The notes: generated from the letters alone by a model not told the origin. DNA of 64,000 nucleotides from Bacilli bacterium (GCA_028694645.1 JAQVKM010000001.1:100119-164118), one strand, 5' to 3'; shown: positions 28,654 through 38,948, counted from the first letter of the stretch. Numbers and translations: made by a program.

Positions 28654-29505
28654 ATGGATAAAAAATATATCTTAGTAGCTAGAGATAATTATAATAATAC
28701 ATCTATAATTGAAGTTAAATCAGAATATACAAATGAATATGAAAAAATGACATCATTATTAGAAATTGATAAAATGACAACAAAATACTTTAATTCGTTA
28801 AGCGATTTTAAAAAAAGAGTTAAAAATGGAAAATATGAGAACTGTGATATATACATAGTTCATAAAAAAAGGAATAAAGAAGAAGAAAAATTGAATTTTA
28901 GAGATTTAATTTTTCAAAATACAGGAGCAGATATAAATCATTTTTTAAATAATACAGATTCAAAAGGTAAAATAAGTTTAAATGATTCTTATCTAAGTAA
29001 ATATGTTGGAGAATTAATATATCGTTTAAAAAAAGAACCAAGTTATAAACAATATATGGATAAAATTTTTCCTCATTTAACTAGATATTTTAATCTAGCC
29101 ATAACAAATCAATTAAATTTAGATACAATTGAATATTTGAATTTTTTAAAAAGACTTTCAAATTATCTAGAAATAAGAAAATTAATAATGGCAACAAAGC
29201 AATATGATAATAAACTAAATAATTATTATCAAGAACGTCTATCAGCTAAATATCCTTTATTTATATTTATAAGCGATAATTTAAAAAACTATCAAAGAAA
29301 TGATTTAAGTAGTTTATTTAATTTAGAAGAATTTATAAATTATAAATCATTACTTAAAAAGAATGATAATAATTATGTAGAAGGGCAACTTGAATTAGAA
29401 GATTTAAAAGATAATGATTTAGAATTCATTGATAATGAAGAATTATCTCAAATGACAGGAACAGATGAATTTGGGAATTTAAATAATTTACACAAATTAA
29501 AGTAA
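28654..29505 (+). CDS. Hypothetical protein, 283 aa
   Basis: Not recognised. The first ~75 residues look like a mixed alpha/beta domain (KYILVARDNYNNTSIIEVKS); the middle is helical (IYRLKKEPSYKQYMDKIFPHLTRYF) and the end acidic (LELEDLKDNDLEFIDNEEL). No signal peptide or membrane helix is seen. The ribosome site GTGGTGAT supports the start. It lies between clpC and a zinc-ribbon gene with a terminator after it. Confidence 0.72.
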   Translation: MDKKYILVARDNYNNTSIIEVKSEYTNEYEKMTSLLEIDKMTTKYFNSLSDFKKRVKNGKYENCDIYIVHKKRNKEEEKLNFRDLIFQNTGADINHFLNNTDSKGKISLNDSYLSKYVGELIYRLKKEPSYKQYMDKIFPHLTRYFNLAITNQLNLDTIEYLNFLKRLSNYLEIRKLIMATKQYDNKLNNYYQERLSAKYPLFIFISDNLKNYQRNDLSSLFNLEEFINYKSLLKKNDNNYVEGQLELEDLKDNDLEFIDNEELSQMTGTDEFGNLNNLHKLK

Positions 29506-29527
29506 ATAGCTATATTTACTTTTTTTT
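29499..29527 (+). terminator. Terminator after 283-aa hypothetical gene
   Basis: AAAGTAAATA / TATTTACTTT stem with T8. Confidence 0.8.
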
Positions 29528-29572
29528 ATATGTGATATATAATTAAAATAGAAAATACTAGGAGGAATTTGT

Positions 29573-29932
29573 ATGCATACAATAATATGTCCAAAATGTA
29601 ATAATGAAATATCTGATAAATCAGGGAATTGTATTTATTGTGGTTTATCTAGAAATATTATTGATCAAGAAATAGCTCGTAATAAATATACAAAACAAGG
29701 AATCATGTTATATAAAGAAAAACATAAGCCCTTAATATTAGCAACTGAGTTAGTATTATTAATATTAATTTTTTGTGCTTATGTATATTTATTCATTCCA
29801 CAAATATTAAATTATACAAAACAAAATAAAACGAAATCAAATATAGAAAATTGTATTGATAATTATAATGGATCATGGAATTATGAAAAAAATATATGTG
29901 AGACAGATATTGGCGATGTTACAATTGATTAA
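29573..29932 (+). CDS. Zinc-ribbon membrane protein
   Basis: 119 residues. An N-terminal zinc ribbon (CPKCNNEIS...GNCIYCGL, C-x2-C...C-x2-C) is followed by one transmembrane helix (~residues 55-77) and a short outer tail with two further cysteines (ENCIDNYNG...NICETDI). This layout (zinc_ribbon_2 plus membrane span) is common in Firmicutes, with unknown role. AGGAGG supports the ATG. Confidence 0.8.
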   Translation: MHTIICPKCNNEISDKSGNCIYCGLSRNIIDQEIARNKYTKQGIMLYKEKHKPLILATELVLLILIFCAYVYLFIPQILNYTKQNKTKSNIENCIDNYNGSWNYEKNICETDIGDVTID

Positions 29933-29939
29933 AAAAGTA

Positions 29940-29967
29940 TTGAAAAATATATAAAATATGATATACT
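29940..29967 (+). promoter_or_regulatory. Promoter of the pheST T-box transcript
   Basis: TTGAAA (29940-29945), 16 bp, TGA-TATACT (29962-29967). Confidence 0.6.
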
Positions 29968-29989
29968 ATATGTATATTTAAAAGCAATG

Positions 29990-30188
29990 AAAAAAAGTAG
30001 TAATAAAATTAATTATTAAAAGAGAGTTAGTGGCTGGTGTAAACTAATAATAATATTTTATGAATTCGTTTTGGAGCTTTATAATTAAAAATTATAACGG
30101 TGGCGTGTTTTAGCTTTTTAAGGTAAATTTATTTACGAATTAAGGTGGTACCACGTAATCACGTCCTTATATGGATGTGATTTTTTTT
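29990..30188 (+). ncRNA. T-box riboswitch (tRNA-Phe specific)
   Basis: Stem I carries GGCTGGTG...AAACTAAT, and a specifier codon TTC in TATGAATTCG. The antiterminator holds the 14-nt T-box AAGGTGGTACCACG (30142-30155), followed by the terminator ATCACGTCC / GGATGTGAT plus T8. Uncharged tRNA-Phe would pair at both the TTC specifier and the T-box bulge and allow read-through into the hydrolase-pheS-pheT genes. Confidence 0.92.
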
Positions 30189-30198
30189 GGAGGTAAAT

Positions 30199-30912
30199 AT
30201 GAAAGCAGTATTATTTATTCATGGTTTTTCAGCTCATAGTGAAGATAATAAATATTTTATAGATCAAATGCAAAAATATAAAGATATTGATATTTATACA
30301 TTTATTTTGCCAGGACATAGTGATGATAAAATGACAAAAGTAAAACATCAAGAATGGTTAAATAAATCAGAAGAAGAGATAAATAAATTATTAAAAAACT
30401 ATGAAAAAATAACCGTTGTAGCTCACTCTATGGGTTGTGTAATTGCTGTTAATTTAGCAGCTAAATATAAAGAAATAAATAAACTAGTTTTATTAGCTCC
30501 AGGATTTATATTTGGAAATATTAAACAAAATACAGAAGATTTAAAAAAAATAATAAAAAAAGAAATTGATGTTGATTTAGGAACAGGATTTGAAGGAGTT
30601 TTAACTAAAATCAAAAACATTCCTATAACTAATTATATTCAGTATCGTATTTTGAGTAAAAACTCAAGAAAAGAAATTGATAAAGTAACTTGTCCAACAC
30701 TAATAATGCATGGCAATAAAGATAATGTTATATCAATTGAATCTAGTAATTATGTATATAAAAAATTAAAATGTAAAAAAGAATTGGTTATTATTAAAAA
30801 TGCTCGTCATCAAATATTTAAAAGTAAAAGAAAAAAAGATATTACAGATTATATATATAGATATATAAAAGGTGGAATAATTTATTATTTCATTAAAAGA
30901 AAGGAAATATAA
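30199..30912 (+). CDS. Alpha/beta hydrolase (esterase/monoacylglycerol lipase-like)
   Basis: 237 residues. Motifs: oxyanion segment FIHGFSAHSED, nucleophile elbow VAHSMGCV with Ser about residue 78, acid MHGNKDNV and His in NARHQIF. The ORF track uses TTG 30187; GGAGG before ATG 30199 decides the start. It is the first gene behind the tRNA-Phe T-box, 9 bp before pheS, so it answers to phenylalanine starvation. An esterase or lipase is likely, substrate unknown. Confidence 0.85.
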   Translation: MKAVLFIHGFSAHSEDNKYFIDQMQKYKDIDIYTFILPGHSDDKMTKVKHQEWLNKSEEEINKLLKNYEKITVVAHSMGCVIAVNLAAKYKEINKLVLLAPGFIFGNIKQNTEDLKKIIKKEIDVDLGTGFEGVLTKIKNIPITNYIQYRILSKNSRKEIDKVTCPTLIMHGNKDNVISIESSNYVYKKLKCKKELVIIKNARHQIFKSKRKKDITDYIYRYIKGGIIYYFIKRKEI

Positions 30913-30921
30913 GGTGGAAAT

Positions 30922-31959
30922 ATGGAAAATATAATAGAATCAATAAAAAAAGATTTAGAAAACGTTATAAATTTAAGTGATTTAAATGAATTAAAAGTTA
31001 AATATTTAGGTAAAAAAGGAATTATTACAGAACTACAACAACAAATAAAAGATTTAGATGTTGAACAAAAAAAAGAATTCGGGATAAAATTAAATGAGAT
31101 AAGAACTCTTTTTAATGATTTATTTAGTGTTAAACAAGAAATATTTGAAACAGCTTTAATTAATTTGAAATTACAACAAGAAAGTATAGATATTAGTTTA
31201 CCAGAAACAGTTGTTAAAACAGGAAGTAAACATCCAATGACAAGAATTCAAGAACAATTTGAAGATTTATTTGTATCAATGGGTTATACAGTTTATGATG
31301 GACCAGAAATTGAAACAGATGAAAATTGTTTTCAAAAATTAAATTTATGTAAAGGCCATCCTGCAAGAGATGCACAAGATACATTTTATTTAGAAAATGA
31401 AGTAGAAAACTATTTACTACGTAGTCAAACTTCAACAGCTCAGGTAAGAGCTATGGAAGAAAATATAGAAAAAGGTCCTTTAAAAATAGTTTGTCCAGGT
31501 AAAGTATATAGAAGAGATGAAGATGCAACACATTCTCATCAATTCGCCCAAATAGAAGGCTTAGTTATTGATGAGAATATATCAATGGCAGATTTAAAAG
31601 GAACATTAGAATTATTTTTAAAAAAATTCTTAGGTGAAAAAACAGAAGTTAGATTTAGACCAAGTTTCTTTCCTTTTACCGAACCATCAGTTGAAGTAGA
31701 TGTAACTTGCTTTAAATGTGGAGGTAAAGGATGTAGTTTATGTAAACAAACAGGATGGATAGAAGTATTAGGAGCTGGAATGGTTCATCCAAATGTATTA
31801 GAAATGAGTGGTTATGACTCTAATAAATATCAAGCATTTGCCTTTGGAACAGGAATGGATCGTTTTGCAATGTTTAAATATGGAATAACTGATATTAGAA
31901 CTATTTATGGTAATGATATTAGGTTTTTAAATCAATTTAATAGAAGGGATGAAGATTAA
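30922..31959 (+). CDS. pheS: Phenylalanyl-tRNA synthetase alpha subunit
   Basis: 345 residues. After an N-terminal coiled coil, the class II catalytic core shows HPMTRIQEQFEDLF (motif 1 region), motif 2 VYRRDEDATHSHQFAQIEG and motif 3 GTGMDRFAMFKYG. A four-Cys cluster CFKCGGKGCSLC lies in the catalytic domain. The enzyme charges tRNA-Phe as an alpha2-beta2 tetramer with PheT. The stop codon overlaps pheT by one base. Confidence 0.97.
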   Translation: MENIIESIKKDLENVINLSDLNELKVKYLGKKGIITELQQQIKDLDVEQKKEFGIKLNEIRTLFNDLFSVKQEIFETALINLKLQQESIDISLPETVVKTGSKHPMTRIQEQFEDLFVSMGYTVYDGPEIETDENCFQKLNLCKGHPARDAQDTFYLENEVENYLLRSQTSTAQVRAMEENIEKGPLKIVCPGKVYRRDEDATHSHQFAQIEGLVIDENISMADLKGTLELFLKKFLGEKTEVRFRPSFFPFTEPSVEVDVTCFKCGGKGCSLCKQTGWIEVLGAGMVHPNVLEMSGYDSNKYQAFAFGTGMDRFAMFKYGITDIRTIYGNDIRFLNQFNRRDED

Positions 31960-34331
31960 TGAAATTAAGTAGAAAATTTGTATCTGATTATATTGAATTG
32001 GATTCTAATCTTACAATTAAAGAAATAGCTGAAGCTATGACATATGTAGGCAATGAATATGCAGATGCTTCTAAATTAGTTAATGCTACTTCTTTAGTTA
32101 TTGGCGAGGTTATAAATTGTGATGTTCATCCTGATTCAGATCATCTTCATGTATGTAAAGTAGATGTTAAAACTGAGATTTTAGATATTGTTTGTGGGGC
32201 ACCAAATGTAAAAAAAGGTTTAAAAGTTATAGTAGCTTTAAATGGAGCTAAATTACCAGGTGGAGAAATTAAACAGTCTACTATAAGAGGACAAATATCA
32301 AATGGAATGTTATGTTCGCTAGCAGAATTAGGAATTGATCATAAATTTTTAACAGAAAATGATTTTGCTGGGATTCATGAATTACCTAATGATGCTAAAG
32401 TAGGAGAAGATCCAATTAAGTATTTACAATTAGATGATGAAATAATTGATTTTGAATTAACATCAAATAGAGGAGATTTACTTAGTGTTTTAGGCATGGC
32501 TTATGAACTTGGAGCTATATATAAAAAGAAAACCAAAAAAATTGATATTGAATATAATGAAATAGATAAAAGTATCAATAATGAGTTAAGTCTTAAAATT
32601 AATACTGATGATTGTGTTTTGTTTTTAGCCAAAAAAGTTAATAATGTTATCATAAAAGAAAGCCCATTATTTATAAAAAACAGACTTATTGCATCTGGAA
32701 TAAGACCAATAAATAATGTCGTAGATATATCTAATTATGTTATGTTAGAAACAGGGCAACCATTACATTTTTATGACGCTGATAAATTACAAAATATTAT
32801 TGAAGTTAGAAATGCTTTGAATGAAGAAAAATTAATAACATTAGATAATATAGAAAGAATTTTAGATCAAAACGATATTGTTATATCAAACGGAAATAAT
32901 GTTGTTGGACTTGCTGGTGTAATGGGTGGATTATCAACAGAAGTTGATTCAAATACTAAAAATATAATTATTGAGGCAGCTATTTTTGATGCAATTAAAA
33001 TAAGAAGAACATCTAAAAAAATACTAAGAAGTGAAGCATCAACTCGTTTTGAAAAAGGATTAGATCCAAATCGTACTTACATGGCTATAAATAGAAGTTG
33101 TCATATGCTTGAAAAATATGCAAATGGACAAGTTTTAAAAGATATGTTGGTTTATGATAAAACAAATAAAGAAGATAAAATTATAAATATAACAATAGAT
33201 AAAATAATAAAAGTATTAGGAATAGATGTTAATAAACAAGAAGTAATTGATGTATATAATTCCTTAGGATTTGAAGTTATTGATAACAACGATGTCTTAA
33301 GTGTAAAAGTACCATCACGTCGTTTAGATGTTAATATAAAAGAAGATTTAATTGAAGAATTCGGACGTATTTATGGTATTAATAAAATAAAAGGAAAATT
33401 ACCAGTTTTTGATGGTAAATTAGGAACATATAATAAAGTTAATCGAGATATAAAAAATAGATTAATTGATTTAGGATTAAATGAAACTTCTTCTTATGCT
33501 TTAATTCCAGAAGAAGAAGTATATAAATATACTAAAGATAATTTTACAAGAATTCGTCTTTCTGATCCTATGTCAGAAGATAGATCAACATTAAGATATA
33601 GTTTGATTTACTCTTTAAAAGAAATTTATGAATATAATAAAGCAAGAAATTATAAAGATGTATCTATTTTTGAAATGGGAAAAGGTTTTTATAAAGAAAA
33701 TGATTTGTATAAAGAAGATTTAAAATTAGCTTGTTTAATGTCAGGAAAATATATTAATAAATTGAATGAAATAAAAACAGATTTTTATGTTATCAAAGGA
33801 ATTTTAATAAATTTATTAAATTATCTAGGATATGAAAATAGATATTCATTTGTAATTGATGAAAATATTCCTAATGAATTACACCCAGGACAATCAGCTT
33901 TAATTATAATGCAAGGTGAAAATATTGGATTTATAGGTAAAATTCATCCTAATATAACTAAAGATGATATATTTGTTTTTGAAATAAATTTAACAAAATT
34001 ATTAAAAAATAGAGCAAGCAAAATGAGCTTTAAAGAATTAAACAAATATCCAGAGGTAGTTAAAGATGTAGCTTTCGTTGTTGATAAGAACCTATTATCT
34101 AGTGAAATAGAAAAATGTTTAAAAAAAGTTGGTGGAAGATTATTAACTAATATATCAGTATTTGATGTATATGTTGGTGATAAATTGAATGAAAATGAAA
34201 AATCAATAGCATTTTCACTTACTTTTCAAGACAGTACTAAAACACTAAATGATATTGAAGTTACAGAAATATTTAATAAAATGATTGAAGAAGTTGAAAA
34301 TAAGTTAAGCGCTAAATTAAGAAATAAATAA
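31959..34331 (+). CDS. pheT: Phenylalanyl-tRNA synthetase beta subunit
   Basis: 790 residues. The N-terminal tRNA-binding OB domain (VIGEVINCDVHPDSDHLHVCKVD), B3/B4 editing domain, B5 domain (VPSRRLDVNIKEDLIEEFGRIYG), pseudo-catalytic domain and C-terminal anticodon-binding FDX-ACB domain (KYPEVVKDVAFVVD) are all present. Length is normal. A strong terminator ends the T-box operon. Confidence 0.97.
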   Translation: MKLSRKFVSDYIELDSNLTIKEIAEAMTYVGNEYADASKLVNATSLVIGEVINCDVHPDSDHLHVCKVDVKTEILDIVCGAPNVKKGLKVIVALNGAKLPGGEIKQSTIRGQISNGMLCSLAELGIDHKFLTENDFAGIHELPNDAKVGEDPIKYLQLDDEIIDFELTSNRGDLLSVLGMAYELGAIYKKKTKKIDIEYNEIDKSINNELSLKINTDDCVLFLAKKVNNVIIKESPLFIKNRLIASGIRPINNVVDISNYVMLETGQPLHFYDADKLQNIIEVRNALNEEKLITLDNIERILDQNDIVISNGNNVVGLAGVMGGLSTEVDSNTKNIIIEAAIFDAIKIRRTSKKILRSEASTRFEKGLDPNRTYMAINRSCHMLEKYANGQVLKDMLVYDKTNKEDKIINITIDKIIKVLGIDVNKQEVIDVYNSLGFEVIDNNDVLSVKVPSRRLDVNIKEDLIEEFGRIYGINKIKGKLPVFDGKLGTYNKVNRDIKNRLIDLGLNETSSYALIPEEEVYKYTKDNFTRIRLSDPMSEDRSTLRYSLIYSLKEIYEYNKARNYKDVSIFEMGKGFYKENDLYKEDLKLACLMSGKYINKLNEIKTDFYVIKGILINLLNYLGYENRYSFVIDENIPNELHPGQSALIIMQGENIGFIGKIHPNITKDDIFVFEINLTKLLKNRASKMSFKELNKYPEVVKDVAFVVDKNLLSSEIEKCLKKVGGRLLTNISVFDVYVGDKLNENEKSIAFSLTFQDSTKTLNDIEVTEIFNKMIEEVENKLSAKLRNK

Positions 34332-34356
34332 AATATCTATTTAATAGATATTTTTT
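34330..34356 (+). terminator. Terminator after pheT
   Basis: AAATATCTATT / AATAGATATTT stem with T run. Confidence 0.85.
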
Positions 34357-34413
34357 CTTTTTTTATAAAGAAAAATATGATAAACTAATATTAATGATGT
34401 TAGGAGGAGACTT

Positions 34414-35694
34414 ATGAAAGATAATGTTTTACCAGCTGATACTTTTGTTGTATTCAATAAAACAATTATTAATGAATATGATAGGAAAATCCTAACAATG
34501 CTTTATCAACCGATAATAGGAGCTAACGCGGCCTGTTTATATTTTACATTATGGGCATATTTAGATAAAAACAATTTATATTCTAATGAATGGACTCATC
34601 ATCACTTAATGACTAATATGCGAACAAGACTAAATGATATTGTTGAATCAAGAGAAAAATTAGAAGCTATTGGACTTATAAAAACATATGTTAAAAAAGG
34701 AAATGTCAATAATTATGTTTATGAAATATATTCTCCTGTTTCAGCAGCGGAATTTGTTAGCAATCCTATTTTGGGAACAACTTTATATAATAATGTCGGA
34801 GATATTGAATATGAAAAAATAATAGAATATTTTAAAATACCTAAAGTTATTTTGAAAGATTATGAGGAAATAACGTGTAAATTTAGTGATGTTTTTGAAT
34901 CAACAAACTTTAGTAATTTTGAAAGTATTGAGGGAGACTTAAAAAGATCTAAATCTAACAAATTAGAATTAGCTTCTAAAATAGATTTAAACAGTATATT
35001 TTCACTAATCCCAGAAGAAATGCTAAATCAAAGAACAATAACAAAAGAAACAAAAGAATTAATATATAAATTAGGATTTATATATAATTTTGATGAAGAA
35101 AGAATGACAGAATTAATTAGAAATTCTTTAAATGAAAAAAATGCTATTGATAAAAACTTGTTGCGCTTAAATGCTCAAAAATTTTATCAATTTGAAAATA
35201 ATGGTAAATTACCTAGTTTAATATATCGTAATCAACCAGAATATTTAAGAAGTCCAGTTGGAGATAACAGTAAGAAAGCTAAAATAATATATCAATTTGA
35301 AACAACATCACCATATGATTTTTTAATGAGTAAAAACAATGGAGTTAAACCATCTAAAAATGATTTAACCTTATTAGAATATTTATTATTAAATGTTGAT
35401 TTAAAACCTGGAGTAGTAAATGTTTTAATAGATTATGTTTTAAAAATAAATAATAATAAGTTAAATAAGGCATTTGTTGAAGTTATAGCTTCACAGTGGG
35501 CAAGAAATAAAGTTGAAACAGTTCCATCAGCTATGAAATTAGCAGAAAAAGAATATAAATCTAGACAAATTAAAAAATATCCTGATAAAATAAAAGAAGC
35601 AAAACCAGAATGGTTTGATAAAGATATAAAAGAAACAAAAGCTAGTGATGAAGAAATTAAAATGATGGAAGAAATGCTTAAGGAATTTAAATAG
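34414..35694 (+). CDS. dnaB: Replication initiation and membrane attachment protein DnaB (helicase loader)
   Basis: 426 residues. An N-terminal winged-helix-like region (LTMLYQPIIGANAACLYFTLWAYLDK) and a C-terminal DnaB_2/DnaD-like domain (LEYLLLNVDLKPGVVNVLIDYVLK...AFVEVIASQWARNKVET) define the Firmicutes DnaB co-loader, which acts with DnaD and DnaI to load replicative helicase. It is directly followed by dnaI, the standard Bacilli order. nrdR, often upstream, is absent here. AGGAGG supports the start. Confidence 0.92.
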   Translation: MKDNVLPADTFVVFNKTIINEYDRKILTMLYQPIIGANAACLYFTLWAYLDKNNLYSNEWTHHHLMTNMRTRLNDIVESREKLEAIGLIKTYVKKGNVNNYVYEIYSPVSAAEFVSNPILGTTLYNNVGDIEYEKIIEYFKIPKVILKDYEEITCKFSDVFESTNFSNFESIEGDLKRSKSNKLELASKIDLNSIFSLIPEEMLNQRTITKETKELIYKLGFIYNFDEERMTELIRNSLNEKNAIDKNLLRLNAQKFYQFENNGKLPSLIYRNQPEYLRSPVGDNSKKAKIIYQFETTSPYDFLMSKNNGVKPSKNDLTLLEYLLLNVDLKPGVVNVLIDYVLKINNNKLNKAFVEVIASQWARNKVETVPSAMKLAEKEYKSRQIKKYPDKIKEAKPEWFDKDIKETKASDEEIKMMEEMLKEFK

Positions 35695-35702
35695 GTGATA
35701 AT

Positions 35703-36629
35703 ATGGAAAAATTAAATAATAAATTAAGTAATTATGAAAAAAACAACTTAGAAACTTCTCTTTTAATAGCTTTAGAAGAGGCTTTAAAAAATGAAAACTT
35801 TAATAATTTAGTTTCAAAACTTAATATGACTAAAGAACAACTCTGTAAATATACATCAACATTAGAAGAAAGTGCAATTGAATTTAGTCATTGTCAAAGT
35901 TGTAAAGGTTTAGCTAATTGTCAAAATAAAGTAACAGGATATGCATATTTACCTAAAAAAAATAATAATAAACTAGAATTTAATTATAAAGCATGTAAAT
36001 ATCAAAATAAAATAATTAATCAAAATAAGTTTTTAAATAATGTTTATTTATTTGAAATACCAAAAGTGATTAAAGAAGCTAAAATGAAAGATATTTATAC
36101 AAATGATAAAAATAGATTTGAAGTAATAAAATGGATAAAAGAATTTATTAAAAGATATGAAGCAGATCAACATATCAAAGGGTTATATTTATATGGAAGT
36201 TTCGGAAGTGGTAAAACATATTTAATATCAGCTTTATTTAATGAATTAGCTAAAAAAAATATAAAAAGTGCTATTGTCTTTTGGCCAGAATATTTAAACA
36301 AATTAAAAAATTCATTTAATGGAGACAAAGATGAATTTAAAAATTTATTAGAAAAAATAAAAAGATCACCACTTTTATTAATTGATGATATAGGAGCCGA
36401 AAATGTTACACCTTGGAGTAGAGATGAAGTTTTATCTCCTATATTACAATATAGAATGGAAGAAATGCTGCCAACATTTTTTACATCAAATTTAGATAAA
36501 CAAAATTTAGAAATACATTTTAGTAGTTCTAAAAATGGAGTAGAGGAAGTTAAAGCAAGAAGAATTATGGAAAGAATTAATCAATTAACAGAAAAAATTG
36601 ATTTAATTAGTGGAAATTTGAGGAAGTAA
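35703..36629 (+). CDS. dnaI: Primosomal protein DnaI (helicase loader ATPase)
   Basis: 308 residues. An N-terminal zinc-binding segment (HCQSCKGLANCQNK) and a C-terminal AAA+ domain with Walker A LYGSFGSGKTY and Walker B LLLIDDIGAENVTPWSRDE. DnaI delivers the replicative helicase to DNA. Start behind AGGTGAT, 8 bp after dnaB, so co-transcribed. Confidence 0.94.
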   Translation: MEKLNNKLSNYEKNNLETSLLIALEEALKNENFNNLVSKLNMTKEQLCKYTSTLEESAIEFSHCQSCKGLANCQNKVTGYAYLPKKNNNKLEFNYKACKYQNKIINQNKFLNNVYLFEIPKVIKEAKMKDIYTNDKNRFEVIKWIKEFIKRYEADQHIKGLYLYGSFGSGKTYLISALFNELAKKNIKSAIVFWPEYLNKLKNSFNGDKDEFKNLLEKIKRSPLLLIDDIGAENVTPWSRDEVLSPILQYRMEEMLPTFFTSNLDKQNLEIHFSSSKNGVEEVKARRIMERINQLTEKIDLISGNLRK

Positions 36630-36632
36630 AAT

Positions 36633-37619
36633 ATGAAATATAATGAAATGATGGAAGAATACTTATTAAAAGGGACAGAAAAATGTGATATGCTAACAAT
36701 TGAAAGAGAAATTAAGAGGTTACGAAAACATCTACATTATTTAGCTAACAAAAAGAAAAATTATAATGAACAAAAAAGTTATGTTAATATAGTAAAAATA
36801 AACGAAAATATTAAAATGACAAAAGAATTGCTTAAAGAGTGTTTAAAAAAACAAAAAGAATTAATTAATGAAGCAAACTTAATTAATGAATGTATTAAAA
36901 AAGAAGAATCATATTTTGAAGAATATAACTCAAATTATGAAAGTTCAGAAATTGCTTATAATAAAAAAGTACTAGACTTTTTAATTCAAAAATACTTAAT
37001 AGTTAATTATAATTTGGACAATGAAGCAGACTTTGATATTCATAAAAATGAATATTTATTTAAAGATTTTTATTTAAATATGGATTTTAAATGTAAAGAA
37101 CTATTATATTTTAAAAGAGAATGTGTTAGATTTTTATTAGAAAAAAAACAAGAAAAGAAAAATATAGAGCAAATGGCTAAAGAAAAAAGCATTTATTTTA
37201 AATATGTTAGAATGGTAAAACAAGAAATAAATGTTTTAAAACAAATTATATCTTATATAGATACAATCTTTATTATAAAATTAAAAAGTGAGCCAGTAAA
37301 AAAAATTAAAATAGAAAAAATAAAAAAACAAAGAATTAAACCTAATATTGTTTTAGTTCCAACGGTAGATAAATATCAAGTTAATATAAGATATCCAAAT
37401 TCATTTAATTATTTACTTATATATCAATCAAAGAAAAAAGAAAAAATTATTAAATATATTAGTAAATTATATGAGGAAGATGAAAATTTAATGTTTAGAA
37501 TAGATGCAACTGAGAAAACAACTTTTATCAATAAAAAAGAAGATTTAACTTACTTTCAATATCGTGAAAATGTAATAGAATATTTGAAAGTTTCATATCA
37601 GAAAGTAAAGCAAGTATAA
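36633..37619 (+). CDS. Hypothetical helical protein downstream of dnaI
   Basis: 328 residues, 3 bp after dnaI and therefore in the same transcript. Residues 20-100 form a charged coiled coil (EREIKRLRKHLHYLANKKKNYNE), the middle is helical and the C-terminal ~80 residues (PNIVLVPTVDKYQVNIRYPNS) look alpha/beta. There are no motifs I recognise. Given its place it might accompany the primosome, but this is positional only. Confidence 0.72.
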   Translation: MKYNEMMEEYLLKGTEKCDMLTIEREIKRLRKHLHYLANKKKNYNEQKSYVNIVKINENIKMTKELLKECLKKQKELINEANLINECIKKEESYFEEYNSNYESSEIAYNKKVLDFLIQKYLIVNYNLDNEADFDIHKNEYLFKDFYLNMDFKCKELLYFKRECVRFLLEKKQEKKNIEQMAKEKSIYFKYVRMVKQEINVLKQIISYIDTIFIIKLKSEPVKKIKIEKIKKQRIKPNIVLVPTVDKYQVNIRYPNSFNYLLIYQSKKKEKIIKYISKLYEEDENLMFRIDATEKTTFINKKEDLTYFQYRENVIEYLKVSYQKVKQV

Positions 37620-37631
37620 AAAGGAGTAAAA

Positions 37632-38948
37632 ATGGAATATTTAAAATCAAAAACAACATTTACATTTGTTAATATTGGATTATTAATTATTCCATTAATA
37701 ATTATGTTATCAAATGTTATATTTAAAAATGAATTTATTGTTGATAACATATGGTTTTATAGTATTATTTACTTAGGATATTTTTCTTTAATAATGTCAA
37801 TATATTATATATATATTAATATTATTAAAAACAAAATAAGAATAAATTATAAAGAAATAATACCAATTATTTTATTGTTTATATTTATGATAATTACATT
37901 AATAAGTGTTCTTATAAATAATCCTTTTATATCTTTTTATGGAGATACATATCGTCATGAGGGATATTTTACTTATTTAGCATATGCGGGATTCTTTTTA
38001 GGAGCATTATTTGTTTCAAAAGATAAAAATAAATATTATCAATTATTTGTTATTATTGGGACAATATTATCAATATTTACAATAAATAAAAATGATATAT
38101 TCAATTTATTTGTTAATGAAAGTCAAGAATATAAAGCTATTTTTTATCAATTTAATCATTTTGGATATTTTTTATTAATGGCTATTATATGTAATATTAA
38201 TTTGTTTGTTAATGAAAAAAGAATAAAATATAAAATAATTTATGCATTAACTTTTAGTTTAATGATGCAAATGTTAGTTATTAATGATACATTTGGAAGT
38301 TACTTAGCTGTTTTAGCTTCGTTAATATTTCTAGGAATTTATTATTTATTTATAAATAAAAATAGAAAAAATTATTTGATAGTATTTGTTTTATTTATAA
38401 TAATGTCATTTAATTTAAATGATATTAAAAATAGTAATGTTATTAATAATTTTAAAGATAATTTTTCATCTTTATTATCGATTGATATTAATAACTTAGA
38501 TGAAGAAGAACTAAAAAAAATTAATCATCTTGGAACAAATAGAGGTGCTCTTTGGAGAGGTGCTGTAAAATTAATTGAAAAAAAACCTTTTATAGGTTAT
38601 GGACTTGATAATTCGAGAACACAATATTTTAAAATAGGGTTAATAAATGCAGATCGCCCACATAATATTATATTACAAATGTGTTTATATACAGGTATAC
38701 CTGGTATGATATTATATATATCATCTTTGTTAATAATAATATATGAAACTCTAAAAAAAATAAAAATATTACCAATATCTATTATTATATCTTTTTCAGT
38801 AGTTATTGGATATTTAACATCATCTTTAACATCTAATTCAATGTTTTATACATCACCATATTTTTTAATCTTTTTAGGATTTGTTATGGGATCATTAATT
38901 AATTTTAATAAAGATAATGTTAATTTGAATAAAAACATTGACAAATAA
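37632..38948 (+). CDS. O-antigen ligase / polymerase-like membrane protein (Wzy/WaaL family)
   Basis: 438 residues with about 11-12 membrane helices. The conserved WzyC/WaaL loop is visible: FIGYGLDNSRTQYF followed by RPHNIILQMCLYTGIPGM, including the RPHN motif. Such proteins polymerise or ligate lipid-linked glycans on the outer face of the membrane and would pair functionally with the flippase at 8.0 kb. The -35 of the thrS T-box transcript lies in its stop region. Confidence 0.87.
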   Translation: MEYLKSKTTFTFVNIGLLIIPLIIMLSNVIFKNEFIVDNIWFYSIIYLGYFSLIMSIYYIYINIIKNKIRINYKEIIPIILLFIFMIITLISVLINNPFISFYGDTYRHEGYFTYLAYAGFFLGALFVSKDKNKYYQLFVIIGTILSIFTINKNDIFNLFVNESQEYKAIFYQFNHFGYFLLMAIICNINLFVNEKRIKYKIIYALTFSLMMQMLVINDTFGSYLAVLASLIFLGIYYLFINKNRKNYLIVFVLFIIMSFNLNDIKNSNVINNFKDNFSSLLSIDINNLDEEELKKINHLGTNRGALWRGAVKLIEKKPFIGYGLDNSRTQYFKIGLINADRPHNIILQMCLYTGIPGMILYISSLLIIIYETLKKIKILPISIIISFSVVIGYLTSSLTSNSMFYTSPYFLIFLGFVMGSLINFNKDNVNLNKNIDK

